From the NCBI GenBank assembly GCA_013396525.1, contig VWYX01000271.1:280505-344504 (forward strand): a stretch of 64,000 nt of DNA, written 5' to 3'. The notes under the pieces are model-generated. The model was not told the DNA's origin, searched no databases, and saw only the letters and a list, made by a program, of their open reading frames with translations. Shown here in pieces: positions 21,569 to 32,880 of this stretch. A program made the translations under genes and the position numbers. The stretch comes from Chaetorhynchus papuensis. Taxonomy: Eukaryota > Chordata > Aves > Passeriformes > Rhipiduridae. Every line of letters starts with the position of its first letter. Within the stretch, counting starts at the first letter, position 1.

Positions 21569-24416
21569 GGTAATTTTGAAGTAATTCTTTGTGCAATCAG
21601 TGTAGTTCCTCACTTTTCTGTGGTGTGGGCAGATAGAGGCTGTAAATCTTTTCCACAAAAAGTACTTGTGATTCTGATTAGCTGAGAAACAGAAAAAAAA
21701 TGCATTTGTGGCTCTATCTGTAGCTGCTTCTTCCCTTAAGCAAGGAATATTCTAAATTAACTTGTATAGACCTGAGCATTTATACTGATGCAACACACCT
21801 ACACAGCATCTGATCTGGCTCGGGTATTCCAGCTCTGTACTACATTATAAACTGTGGATATTTAATAAGGAGCCTCAGGGCGCAGACAAATTATCAAGTC
21901 ATCCAAGTCATCTGAGCTAATTAATTGGCTATGTTCTTAGTTTGCCTCTGACAAACTGAAATAAAATGACATATATACTGAAAGAAGGTGTTGTGGGTAA
22001 GTCATGCTCTCTCTGTTTTGTGCAGCCAGATACAAGAGGTTTTAATTCAGGCTATCTCATCAGCCAAGATAAACCAGATACTAGCCTGAGTCTTCAGGCT
22101 CCCCTTCATGTTGATAGATCTACCCCTTAGGTGTAGTGGAAACGGTACAAATGTCACTATTCTTCTGCATGGGCTTCAGTTGCCTTATAGGGTATCTGTA
22201 GATTTGGGTTAGAAGCCCAAGTAACTTTTCCAAATTCAGTTTTTAAAGTAAACCCACAACTTTAAATATAGTCCCACAATTCTAATGACACTGAAGAGAT
22301 TTTGTGACTCATGGAAGCCTTTTGCAGGAAGCTTTTGCTGTCATTGCCTACATATCTAATTTATAAAAAAAAAAAAAAAAATCTCACTTTGGTAGGTCCA
22401 ATGCTCCCCTACCATGAGAGAAATTAATTGAAGAAGGGAACCATTCATAGGGTACACAGATGTTTTGCTGACGGACACAGTCAATATCTGTCATATCTAG
22501 GTTTGTAATATTAAGATCCCACTAGAGAAGTCTTGTAGACATTCTTATCCATGTGAAAAAGTATTGCTTGGGCAAAATTTCTGTGCAACTTCCAGAAGAA
22601 AAAAATGAACATCAGTAAGGGCTTCAGCTTTTTCAGGTAAATATTTTTGAAAATCAAAAGAACTATATTGAGACAGGTGATGAGAATATCTGAGTGAAAA
22701 GTCTCATCAAGCAACATAAAATCCTTCTTAAGGAGTAGGGGCTCACAGGTCTGCATATGTAACGAAAACTCCTTTTTCACATGAGGCGTTCTGTATCTCA
22801 AGACAGTAACTAAGGAATGACAAAATACTGCATATGAAAATACTATGTTGAACCTTCTCAATATTTTGTGCAAGACAGGAAATGGCACTTGAATGCACTT
22901 TTTTTATTTTTCAGCATTTCTATAATAGTTTAATTGAATGACTGCACTATTTGAATGCTTCTGTCTTTCAGGTAAAAAAAAAAAAAGCACATATGGAATT
23001 TGAGATCATAACTAGAGAAGATGATTTCAAGTCCAGTTCCTTTTTCATTAGTAAAGAAAGTAGTCTAAGATGTTGATTTTTTAAAAAACAAAAAAAGTTC
23101 TTTATCAAACAGCAGGGGGCAATGAAACATAAATCAAAATAAAAAAAGCTCCTTTACAAAGTAGTGGAAACATAAAATGGAATATTACTACCTGAGCATT
23201 CTGTTTGCTTTAGTGAATGTTTTATGAGGAGATAAAAATACAATGGGGATTTTTTGGAGAGGAAAAGTAAGGAGAATTTTTCATGTAACCTACAAAAGTA
23301 TATGAGCAGAAGTATATGTTAGTTGGTGATATGTCTAAAGCTCAATAAATTTTTTTCTGTAGAAATTTTTAAACATTTTTAAGTGGCTACCAGTTCCAGG
23401 TCTATAAACACCTTTATGTATCTGTAAGTTGAAGGATGTAAAATTTAGACAGAAATAAGATTCCACTAAAAGAGAAGCTTTATTTCCTCTAAAAAAGAAT
23501 ATTATACTAACTTTTCACTCTTTGATTGCAGCATAATTTTAGTGTTTGCAATTAGATTTTTTTGTCATTTTTATTATTTATACAAAACAGTGTGATACTT
23601 AAACATTTGTGAACCTTATTTATTATCAAAAATGCTAACTAGTTTCTAACTTAAATGCAATAATCAATATATGTTACAGCTCCTTTTCCTAGCATGTACT
23701 TCAGAGTTAAATGTGTAATTGTACATTTCGTCATTCAAATGAAAGAATACTCAGCTTCTTATTTCACTGATATGTGAAGTATATAGCATACACTTTTATG
23801 TCATACAGTATTTTGTGTGAATAAAAAGGAAGCATTTGCATATAAGACTGTTAAAGCCCCCTACAAAAACAAAGGGTGTAATGAGCCTGTCATAGGGCCC
23901 ATTTTAAAAGTTGCATTCCAAGGGAGTGAAATTCATTAAAATGCCTGAGAGCCAGAGCTGACCTATGCCAATTGCCAAAGCAGTGTGGGAGATGATCTAT
24001 ATGAGATCATCAAAATAAAAAGATCCTCAAAAATAAGCACTTGCAGAGGCCATAAAGCTTTTCATTAGATCCAGCACTTAGTTTGTACCAGCTTTTCTGC
24101 CTATGTGCACCAGAAAGGAGAAATGTTTCCCTCAGCCCCTACATATGATAATGGAAGTGTCCAGTTCTATGGACAAATCCATAACAAGTCAGTCGGCTCA
24201 TATCTCTTACTAACCAAACCTATGCATGCTTGAAGACCACATGAAAAATAAAATAATTTCGTTTATCTCAATGAAAAGATTGGGACAAATGTTTATGTCT
24301 GACATTAGGAAACAAAAAGCCTTTTAAAATAGTCATGGATCTTCTGAACTTGTCATGTGGTTATACTCTTTTCTAAGGTAGAGTATTTTCAACCTACTTG
24401 CTAAAAAACTGGCCCT
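21569..24416. other. Single-copy DNA with possible conserved noncoding elements
   Basis: No repeat recognised except an A-tract at 22364-22380. 21830-21960 (with GAGCTAATTAATTGGC) and 23830-24070 (with the octamer ATTTGCAT at 23834-23841) look less random than their flanks. AGCAGGGGGCAAT at 23110-23122 resembles a CTCF core. Confidence 0.35.
23109..23122 (+). promoter_or_regulatory. CTCF-like motif
   Basis: CAGCAGGGGGCAAT sits in an AT-rich context and matches most of the known CTCF core (CCASYAGRKGGCRS type), oriented on the plus strand. It is a single motif judged by eye, so occupancy is unknown. Confidence 0.3.
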
Positions 24417-24853
24417 TTGCTGGATTTCTATTACCTGTACCTATTAGCTTTAGTAAATAGACCAATTGTCACTCTGGACAGTTTTAATGGGTTTATCTCT
24501 ATTACTAGAGACCACTTCATACCCTTTCCAGCAGTCTCTTTTCTCTCACTAGGTTTTCCTCTTTCATCTACTCTGGTAAATTGTTCAGGTTTTCCAGGGA
24601 GCTCCAGCAAGACCAGCACCAGCAGCCACACCAGTCAGACACATCAGTGACTCCTGGCAGCCCTGCCACATGCAGGATTGTTCTGCTGCCACTTCTGGAG
24701 CAAGAAAGGTGGCAAACTGCAGAGTGGATTCTTTTATGTAACACACACAATCTTCCCTCAGCCATTGGGAGACAATTTAATATATTTCTGTCATTGCCTT
24801 TTCAAAAAAACCTGAACACTGAACATTTAAAAGAAAAGGTAAGGCAAAACTAG
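24417..24853. other. GC-richer block with frames open on both strands
   Basis: From 24580 to 24700 the sequence is rich in CAGCA/CCAGCA motifs. Frames of 60-90 codons are open on both strands. On the minus strand a frame ending KANRY leads into GTAATAG, a moderate donor. No protein family is recognised. An unrecognised old repeat is as likely as an exon. Confidence 0.3.
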
Positions 24854-26540
24854 GAGATGTTATACTGTTGTGTGTCACTACATAAATAAACTTTAAGGCT
24901 GTAAAATGGAAAGTTTATACTAAAAAGTAATTCTCATATAGATAACTGTACTGTATTCTGACAATCCTGTATGCTTTTGTTCTTTAATTACATGACCACA
25001 TATGCCATTCTCTTTTTCTCCTAGAGATAACTATCTCTGACATTGCTAGATAGAAAGCACCGAGAGGTTGAATATTGCATGAAGTACAATCTGTCATCTT
25101 CTAAGTGCTTAAGTTTTGCAAATTTAAATATAAAGTATTTTGCAATTATAAACTTTTTACAGTGTTATTTCATATAGATATTTAATGCAGTTATCATACT
25201 GATGTTTTAATATTTATGTTACTTTATTATTCTAGACATATGTAAATATTATTTGTTGTCTGAAAGAAAATGATCTAAACATGCTAACCTGTGAGGCAAT
25301 GAACAATAATTTAAAATCCCTTGAAGTCTAAACTACCACTGCCATAACAAGAAGAAATGTATTAATTTCCAATGAATTTGGATTATTTCTTATGAATATA
25401 AGATTTTAAAAACTGCTAGTCTCTGTGATGCCTAAGTTTCTTATGTGTATTTATGTTAGTAATGTGTAGGAACACACTTAGGAAAGGATAATATCATAAG
25501 TAATGGAAGGAGAGGAAAAGCACCCAAATGTTACACAAAATCGAGGTGTGAGAAGGAATTAGAGCACTGATTGTGTCTGGATATGTACCTAGCAGCACTC
25601 AAAAAATGGTCTCAGTTATAGTCCTTCTGTATAGTAATGTGTAATTACATGTTTATGAAGATATATCAGTCATAACCAATAGTAGACTGTAACTTTTATG
25701 ATATTCTAGATATAGCAGATATGTTTCTAAGTAGTGTCTGTGAAATGTCACAAACATTTTATGTTACATTTTTTATTCCACTGCAAAACTCTAGTGTTGT
25801 CATATTACATATTTAGCTTCTAAAGTTGATTGATTGCTTCAGAGAAAAGTGTATATGGTGTTCCACTTCTTATCTGAGTCAATGTTTTTCTCAATACTGT
25901 GAAGTAAATTAAAATAAAGTGTTTAAATCTACTGCTTATGATAAAGAAGACCAAATCTTATTCTAATAAATGTGAAATACAACTTGTCATGTTCCTTTCA
26001 CTTTGTAGAAATGCTACCACAAGGCTTAGCCAGTTAAGTCTAATATGTTGACATTTATTTTTGCTGCAATAAATGTTAGGATTATATTTTTGCATTAAAT
26101 TCTGGCATTTTTAAAGATCACGATGACAAGTGATTTATTCTTCAAATCACTCTGGTTTGTTTTTACTTTTTGAATATGGATTTGGCCATGTGTCTCCAAG
26201 GCACAGTACAAAGCATATTTCATATGTTTTGCAACCTATTAGTTTGATTTAAATCCACTTTTTCTGTCAGGATTTATGCAAGGCTTTCTTGATGTTATTT
26301 GCTCTGAATTATTGCCCAGAAATAATCACACGGAATCCAATTTCACACAGGCTGTGTGGCCTATGAGGTCTGTCACTGTAAAGCGCTAAAGCTTTTAAAA
26401 CTTTTTCAATTGAGGTGATTCTTCAAATGTTTTCAATACATAGAAATATATATTTCAGTATATTTGCTGTCTTGCTTTACTTTCACATTTGTCCCTTCCC
26501 CTCAGAGTGTGAAGAATTTGATTGGGTTCATGAAGTACAG
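24854..26540. other. AT-rich single-copy DNA
   Basis: Nothing recognised. Confidence 0.5.
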
Positions 26541-27320
26541 TGTGGTGGTTGACCCTGGCTGGACATAAGGACAGGGAGAGATCACTCGCCAATTACCATC
26601 ACAGGCAAAACAGGCTTAGCTTAGGAAAATCACTTTAATTTATTACCAGCTAAATCAGAGTAGAGTAATGAGTCCAAATCTTAAAGTGCTTTTCCTCTGC
26701 CTGTCTTCTTCACTCTTGATTTTCTCTGCCTCATCCCTTTCTGCAATACAGGGGGACAAGGGACTGGGGGTTGTGATCAGTTCATCACATGTTGTCTCTG
26801 CCACTCCTTTCCCCTCAGGGAGAGGACTTCTCATGGTTCCTCTGCTCCAGACAGTCCTCCATGAACTTCTGCAATGTATTTCCTTCCCACAAGCTACAGT
26901 TCTTTACAAACTCCTCCAGAGTTGATCCCTTCCATGGGGTCAAAAGTCCTGACACCAAATCTGCTCCCTCATGGGCTCCTATCGCCAAAGGTCCACAGGT
27001 CTTTCCAGGGACCTGGTCCAGTTCAGGCTTCCCATGGGGTCACAGTCTCCTTTGGGCATCCCCCTGCTCCAAGGAGTTGTCCAGGGGCTGCAGGTGGATC
27101 TCTGCTCCCCCATGGAGGTCCATGGGCTGCTGGGGCACATCTGCTTCACCATGGTTTTCACCACTCTTCTCTGGTATCTAGAGCATCTCCTCCTCCTCAT
27201 TTTTCACTGGCCTTGGTGTCTGCAGGGCTGTTTCTCTCACATATTCTCACTCCTCTTTTCTCTGACTGCAGTTGCACTGCAGCTTTCTCCATCCCTTCTT
27301 AAATATCTTATCAGAGAACT
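26541..27320 (-). mobile_element. Partial ERVL-type LTR
   Basis: On the minus strand this is the 3' and middle part of the LTR family of 48836-49472. The LTR 3' end lies at 26541 (TGTGGTGGTTGACCCTGGCT). Then follow GGACAGGGAGAGATCACTCG, TTTAATTTATTACCAGCTAA (complement of a poly(A)-signal region), GTGATCAGTTCATCACATGT, repeated CCCATGG/CCATGGGG units, and a TTAAATA box at 27299-27305. The first ~130 bp of the LTR upstream of the box are missing. Confidence 0.85.
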
Positions 27321-27404
27321 ATATTATTTAAGAATGAAAAAATAAATGAATGCTGTTAAAATACTAAATATTGTTAAATACTGTTAAAACTGCATCCTTT
27401 CAAA

Positions 27405-27535
27405 CTACAGAACTGTAGAATACCAGGCTGGAAGAGACCTCAAGGATCATCTGGTCCAACCTTTCTTGGCAAAAGTACAGCCTGCACAAGATGATTCTGC
27501 ACTGTGTCCAGCCATATCCTAGGCTGTGTTGGCTC
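27405..27535 (-). mobile_element. CR1 LINE 3' fragment
   Basis: CTACAGAACTGTAGAATACC then GGCTGGAAGAGACCTCAAGG and ATCATCTGGTCCAACCTTTC, which is the complement of a CR1 3' end with a worn tail. Confidence 0.88.
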
Positions 27536-28927
27536 TTTCAATACCTGTACAGTATTTCCAATCACTTTTACACATTTGAATGTCATATTTCAGTGGTTTA
27601 AAATTTATATGCATTCTTTGGAAGGAAATATGAAAAAAGAAGGGTTCTTGAGTTTTGGAAATGTACTAAACTTGTGTGCTCAAATGCCTCATTCAGAATT
27701 GACCCTTAGAAAATAGTCCACAAGTTTTTGTTTTCCAAAACACTTAGAAAAAGCCCTTGTAATAGTCTATTGTTTAATTTGCATATATAAACATGCCTAG
27801 AGGCAGACTTAATTTCATCCTGCCTGTTTCTGATTACTTCTTTTCACCTCACCTTCATTTAGTACAGGTACATATGCTGGCAGAACTGCACTGCAGGGAA
27901 AGCTTATTTACCCTCAACATTAAAACAAACAAAATAACAACCCCCTGAAGCAGTTAAAGCTAGCAAAGCAGGTTCTTTAAGGGATTTTCTTTCTTTTTAT
28001 GTGTTTTTTTTTAATTTTTTCTCTGTTTTTAGAAACCATTTAAATTTTTAACTGAATACTGACAGGTTGCTTAATTATATTTGCCATAAATCAATAGAGG
28101 CATCAACCAGCAGAGCACTAGAAGTATGAGCTAGTTCAAATGATATGATGTGTCTCCAGGAGAACTACAGTACTTATTTATTCTCTGCAAAGGTAGCCTG
28201 ATATCATGGTTTTTATACATTTCCCAAAGTCCTGATATTAGAATCTGACTACATGAAGTCTAACCACCTTCACAATAAACAAGCAATCAACCAAAACCAC
28301 AAACTCAAACATCATTTATTGCTTTCACAGCAGCAGACAGAAAAGCCACTGGAAAAAGGGGCAGTCTAGAGACACTGGAAGTAGAAGACAAGTCTTCCAG
28401 AATCAAAGTAGTTATCTAAGACTATGTCTGAATTTGTAGTCTGGACGGGAGCAGTAATGAGCTTTTTAAGAAAATCCTTTCACTTATTATGTGCTGAGTT
28501 AGTTCTCAAAGCTGCTTCAGACCACATATTCACACACACACCCCCACTCACACACCCTTTCCAGAGGAAATTAAACCAGTAAATGCGTGCACTCAATGAA
28601 TATCGAAGTACTTGACATCTATCATGCAAGTGTACTTGAGTCTTCGAAAACTCTGGACTTCAAAAACTGCTTTTCTTTGATATATAGAGAAAGCAAATGC
28701 CCTCATATATGCTTCCTCAAGCCCTCAAGCCTTTGAGGTACCACTAATCCTTCCTCATATACCTATTCTATTCAGAGGTCATTTTCAACCATCCCTCACA
28801 GGAGCTGATCAGGTTTATGATCTGCAGAAACTGTGTTCTTCTGAAGTTGTAGTCTGTGGAAAAGATGACATTAGACAGAGTGTTAATGTGTTGTGTCTTC
28901 AAAGATACTTAAGGACTGACAGGCTTA
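27536..28927. other. AT-rich single-copy DNA
   Basis: No gene recognised. A CA-rich run (CACACACACACCCCCACTCA) begins at about 28532. Confidence 0.5.
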
Positions 28928-29576
28928 TTATTTTGCTCTCCTCTGATAAAGAGGTTTTGCAACATCTGTGTGCTCCCTGCTGATTTGTCCCCATGTTACC
29001 AGAGAAGGGAGGCAGCTTGGACCAGAAAGGTCATCCTGAATCCTTTGTAGTGCCCCAGTACCTGGGTGGTGGTCTGGGCAGAGGAGAAGACAGATAGGAG
29101 GGAGACCACTGAGCCTGTCATCACAGGTGTTATCCAGGACGTTCAGCAGGATTAATGGTTTGGGGTCCACATAGAGATCAGATGGAAACTCGGGAGCGGC
29201 AGTGGATAGATGACAGGGGTGGTGACAGAGTCCCCAAACCATGCTTCCACGACCACAATAGGACCACAATAGGAAGAAGCAGAGATCAACCTGATCAGGT
29301 AATATGCACTCTCAGACTACAGAACTTTACAATCCTTTAAATGTTCAGATCTTCTGGACAAGAGGGGACTGCTGGATCTGGAAAATGTGGCAATTGTGAA
29401 GATTCTTTCATTCTTAGCACGACTGCAAGTGTATTGTTTGTCCCTTTAGTTAGGCCATATGGGCAAGATTTTCCAGAGTTAGTTTCTAGGGAATCATGTT
29501 GGCTAACATGATGGTTATGATGATTTTGGCCATCACATTTTTCTCCCAGCTTTCTGTTTCTGTTCCTGATTTTCAC
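28928..29576. other. GC-richer block with minus-strand open frames, unidentified
   Basis: Two minus-strand frames, 29576-29337 (79 codons) and 29269-28928 (113 codons), lie 67 nt apart in different frames. The second has DPKPLILLNVLDNTCDD and ends in TDVAKPLYQRRAK. The base composition stands out from the flanks. I recognise no family and see no repeat signature. A broken retroelement gene, a retrocopy or chance are all possible. Confidence 0.25.
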
Positions 29577-30919
29577 TAATTTTATGTCATGTTAATCCTT
29601 TTCCTCTACCATTCATGTATTTATCCTCATCAGATAACAGTCTCAGAACCCAGTGGCACAGGGACAAACAGCATCTACCACAATGCAAAACAGCACCACC
29701 AAAATGTCACAGATGTTGTTGTCGTAGCCCAGGAAGAAAGCACCATTTTGCATAATGATTACACTAATTCTGTCAGTACTTCAATAGTAAATCTTCAGTT
29801 CTGTGCTTCTTTCCACAACCCTCTCTTAATTTGGCCACATAATTCCTGCATATTAGCTACAGATAATCTATCATATCCAATGCTAGCAAATATGTAGATT
29901 ATATAATCACTATACTGATATTCAGTATTGCCCTGTTCATACAATGTATTAGCACCTTTGGTTAGTGTCACTCTGGGAACATTCTGTTAACTTTTTCCTG
30001 TCACTTCCAAGTTCTTTTGAGAAACAATGTGTGGAATTCCCTGTAATGAACTATAGCTTACACATTACTAGATATATACTGGATAATTTTCTTTCCTCAT
30101 TAATTCATTGGTACAGAGCAGTGTACATGAACCAGCAGCCTTCTTCATCCCATTATATCCCATAATAACTTCTGTCATGCAACTAAAAGGTCAAAACTCA
30201 TTCAGATAAGGAACTCAGAAGGAATATTTCCACTACAAGTCCTATGTTTACTATGCTACTTTTGAGATGCCATATAGATGTAATTTGATTATTCTGATTT
30301 CACATCATAATTCCTCAGTAAATGACTGAGCATATTCCTCCTTTTGCATATGAATGTACATATATACACCTTTTTGCTACTGCTACAGATTTACTGACCA
30401 TGGATATAAACAATGAACTGGCACTAATATGAAATACAATTCACTCCAATTCCTTGTAGCCTGCTTTCAGTTGTCTTTGAATCAGACTGCTGGCCTTAGA
30501 GATTTACTGGAGGAATTTGCAATTCAACAAGAATTCTGTGAAATTCCCCCCAAGCCCAGCCTAGACCAGTGCCTCCTCTAACTAGTGATGGCAATGGATA
30601 TGAGCTGTCAGTTGTGATATCACATATATTTCCAATTCTATGGAAAAAACAAAAAAAAGCACAAAAGCTTCAGGATGTTGTTAACTTGTTTTGTCCAGAG
30701 CCAGTTCTTCTGGAAGCCTGCTACACCTTTTTCCAGGCGGTTTGCACAAAGATTAAACAGCTGGTTGATATAATCTCTAAATTTCAAGTAACAGGAGACA
30801 GGGAGATGATAAGAGGGAATCAGACCTAGGTGCATGGTACATTGCCAATTAGCTGTTTGGTGTTCTAACCTGTACTGATGTAGAGTCTCCTTGCTAAAAT
30901 TTAATACATTTCTTTTGTC
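29577..30919. other. AT-rich single-copy DNA
   Basis: Nothing recognised. Confidence 0.45.
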
Positions 30920-31200
30920 TCAGTTGTCAGCTTTTTACAGGTCCCTCAGGACAATAGCTCTGACACTTGGTATATCAGTCACTCCCCTTATATAGCAATG
31001 GTCACACATTTGCTGAGAGTGAATTCTACATTATCATCCAGATCATTGATTAAGACATTGAACACTTAAAAAAGCCCAAAATTTCCCAGTGTTGACTCTT
31101 GAGGTATTCCATGTGCTACAGGTCACTGCTGATGTCAAACCAGGGATCACTACCCTTTGATTCTGGTGGCTCAGTCAATTTTTACATGATCATTTTTCTT
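30920..31200 (-). mobile_element. Old, diverged CR1 fragment (internal)
   Basis: TTTGCTGAGAGTGAATTCTA, then ATCCAGATCATTGATTAAGA, CATTGAACAC and TTGACTCTTGAGGTATTCCA follow the order of a CR1 segment about 0.6-0.9 kb from the 3' end (complement). The same region is seen in the copy at 20461-21568. Divergence is high. Confidence 0.65.
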
Positions 31201-32499
31201 TAGTTGTTAAATTAATTTGTCTAATTTTATGAATATATATTGTAGCTTATGTGCATCCTAGGGTTACACCAGATCAATTCTGTGATGACTCCTCACACCC
31301 ACTGCTTTCTTGTCCTCAGTCACTTCTAAACATCAATATTCTGTTGAAATACCACTGCCATAGCCTCTGCAGCTGAAAGCTCACAGGGGTTTCATTGTTG
31401 AGAGGTCCAGTGGATAGATTTTTCTTTAGGGGGTACAAATAGGAAGATAGATATATTACTTTGAAATGGATAGTGCACCGTAGATGTTAAATATGTATGA
31501 AAAGGGCAATATCATGATATTCAGAATAAAACCTACAAACTGAACCATACAGCCTTGAGTGGAGTGAAACCACTCTCCCCTCCAGCACCCTCCCTCGGCA
31601 AATTAGTAGAGAAAGTGAGTTAGATGAGGTTAAAAAATAATATATCCTCTTGTCAAATGATGAAAACATGCACCTTTCTTCATGTCATAGTTCTCTAAAT
31701 CTGCATTCTTTCTCATCTCTGTACTGCTTTTCTTCTCTTCTTGTATAAAGGACATTCCTGTCATTATCAGCACACCATCCAGCCTTAGGCAGTTATGATT
31801 ACCATATACTCAAGAAGAAGAATCCTCACTAATTACCAATACATATGACTTTCTCACTGTTCATCAAGGGTAAATTGTGATGCTATCCTTGAATCTATAA
31901 AACACATAACATGCACTTATGTTGAGGTACTTATTGGAAGACTAGGTCTCCACATCAGATGTGTGAAAAAGGAAGCAAAAAACAGAAAAGATATAAACTG
32001 AATTGTATACTAAAAGTATAACTGTTGGGGAAAAAAAATGATGAAACAGGTAAATCCTTAATGTTTTGGAAATTATTAATAATTTTTCATTTTAAAATGA
32101 CAGAATATAAAAACAGGGTCCCTATTTCTTTCCTTCTTCTTCTACTGCTACTTCCTTCCACATTTTGACCCTAAGAACTAGGCCTGTCCAGAAGTCCTCA
32201 ACCCTCAAAACAGACAGCATGATATAAAAGCCAAATCACTGTATGACACCAGCTGTGTGAGCATTTGCAGTACCCATTTGCTCCTAATCAAGCCTTTCTC
32301 TTTAACCACCGGGACTGAGGTGAAACAGTGTGGATTATTATGCCCTTCACTCTCACACCCAGAGCTGTGAAACAACTCATGACGTTGATGTCTTCCCTCA
32401 CAGTACCACCTGTGTCCATGTGTGTGAACAGCAACAGAAAGTAATCCAAGGGCTGGACAAACCTCGGAAGTTTCTCCATATCATCTGTCACCTGGGCCT
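31201..32499. other. AT-rich single-copy DNA
   Basis: No repeat recognised. A splice-bounded frame of 37 nt lies near 31852-31888 on the minus strand (phase 1 in, 2 out). It does not fit the other candidates if 16313-16392 is accepted. Confidence 0.4.
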
Positions 32500-32880
32500 A
32501 AGGCAAGAAACAAGTCTCCTTAGACAGCAAACAGGACTGGCAGATCGGGGCCTCTATTCCCCATGGAAAGAGTCTCCAGCTATTACTCCCTGCTGCTTTC
32601 CTTTGATGTTGACCTGCACTTCAGGCTTGGCTGGCTCTGGCACTGCTCTAGTGTCTTCTTCCCTCACATTCTAGCAGAGCAATGAAGCTGCTCTGAAGCT
32701 GTTCTGAAGCTGCAGGTCTGTGTCTTTGTCCTCCCACTCTTTCTCTAGAGCAAAATCAGTCACCTCACAGGTCAGGGTGTGGCTCTTCCTCCAGCTTCTC
32801 TCTCTGCGTACCTGTGCGTATTCAAGCTTTACATCCCTACATCCAGATAAAGCTAAACAATCATGGTTTGATATAAAGAT
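32500..32880. other. GC-richer block, possible LTR remnant
   Basis: Pyrimidine-rich text such as GTGTGGCTCTTCCTCCAGCT and CTTCCCTCACATTCTAGCAG resembles a minus-strand LTR in texture. An 11-bp unit GAAGCTGCTCT is repeated at 32684, 32695 and (partly) 32706. No LTR ends were found. Confidence 0.3.
32684..32712. repeat. 11-bp short tandem repeat, 2.6 copies
   Basis: GAAGCTGCTCT, GAAGCTGTTCT and GAAGCTG follow one another directly. Confidence 0.85.

Noticed and set aside
26668..27345. Overlapping plus-strand frames of 85-142 codons
   Set aside because: All lie antisense within the minus-strand LTR at 26541-27320.
31852..31888. 37-nt splice-bounded frame, phase 1 to 2
   Set aside because: Very short, and its phases need an additional exon that I could not find.
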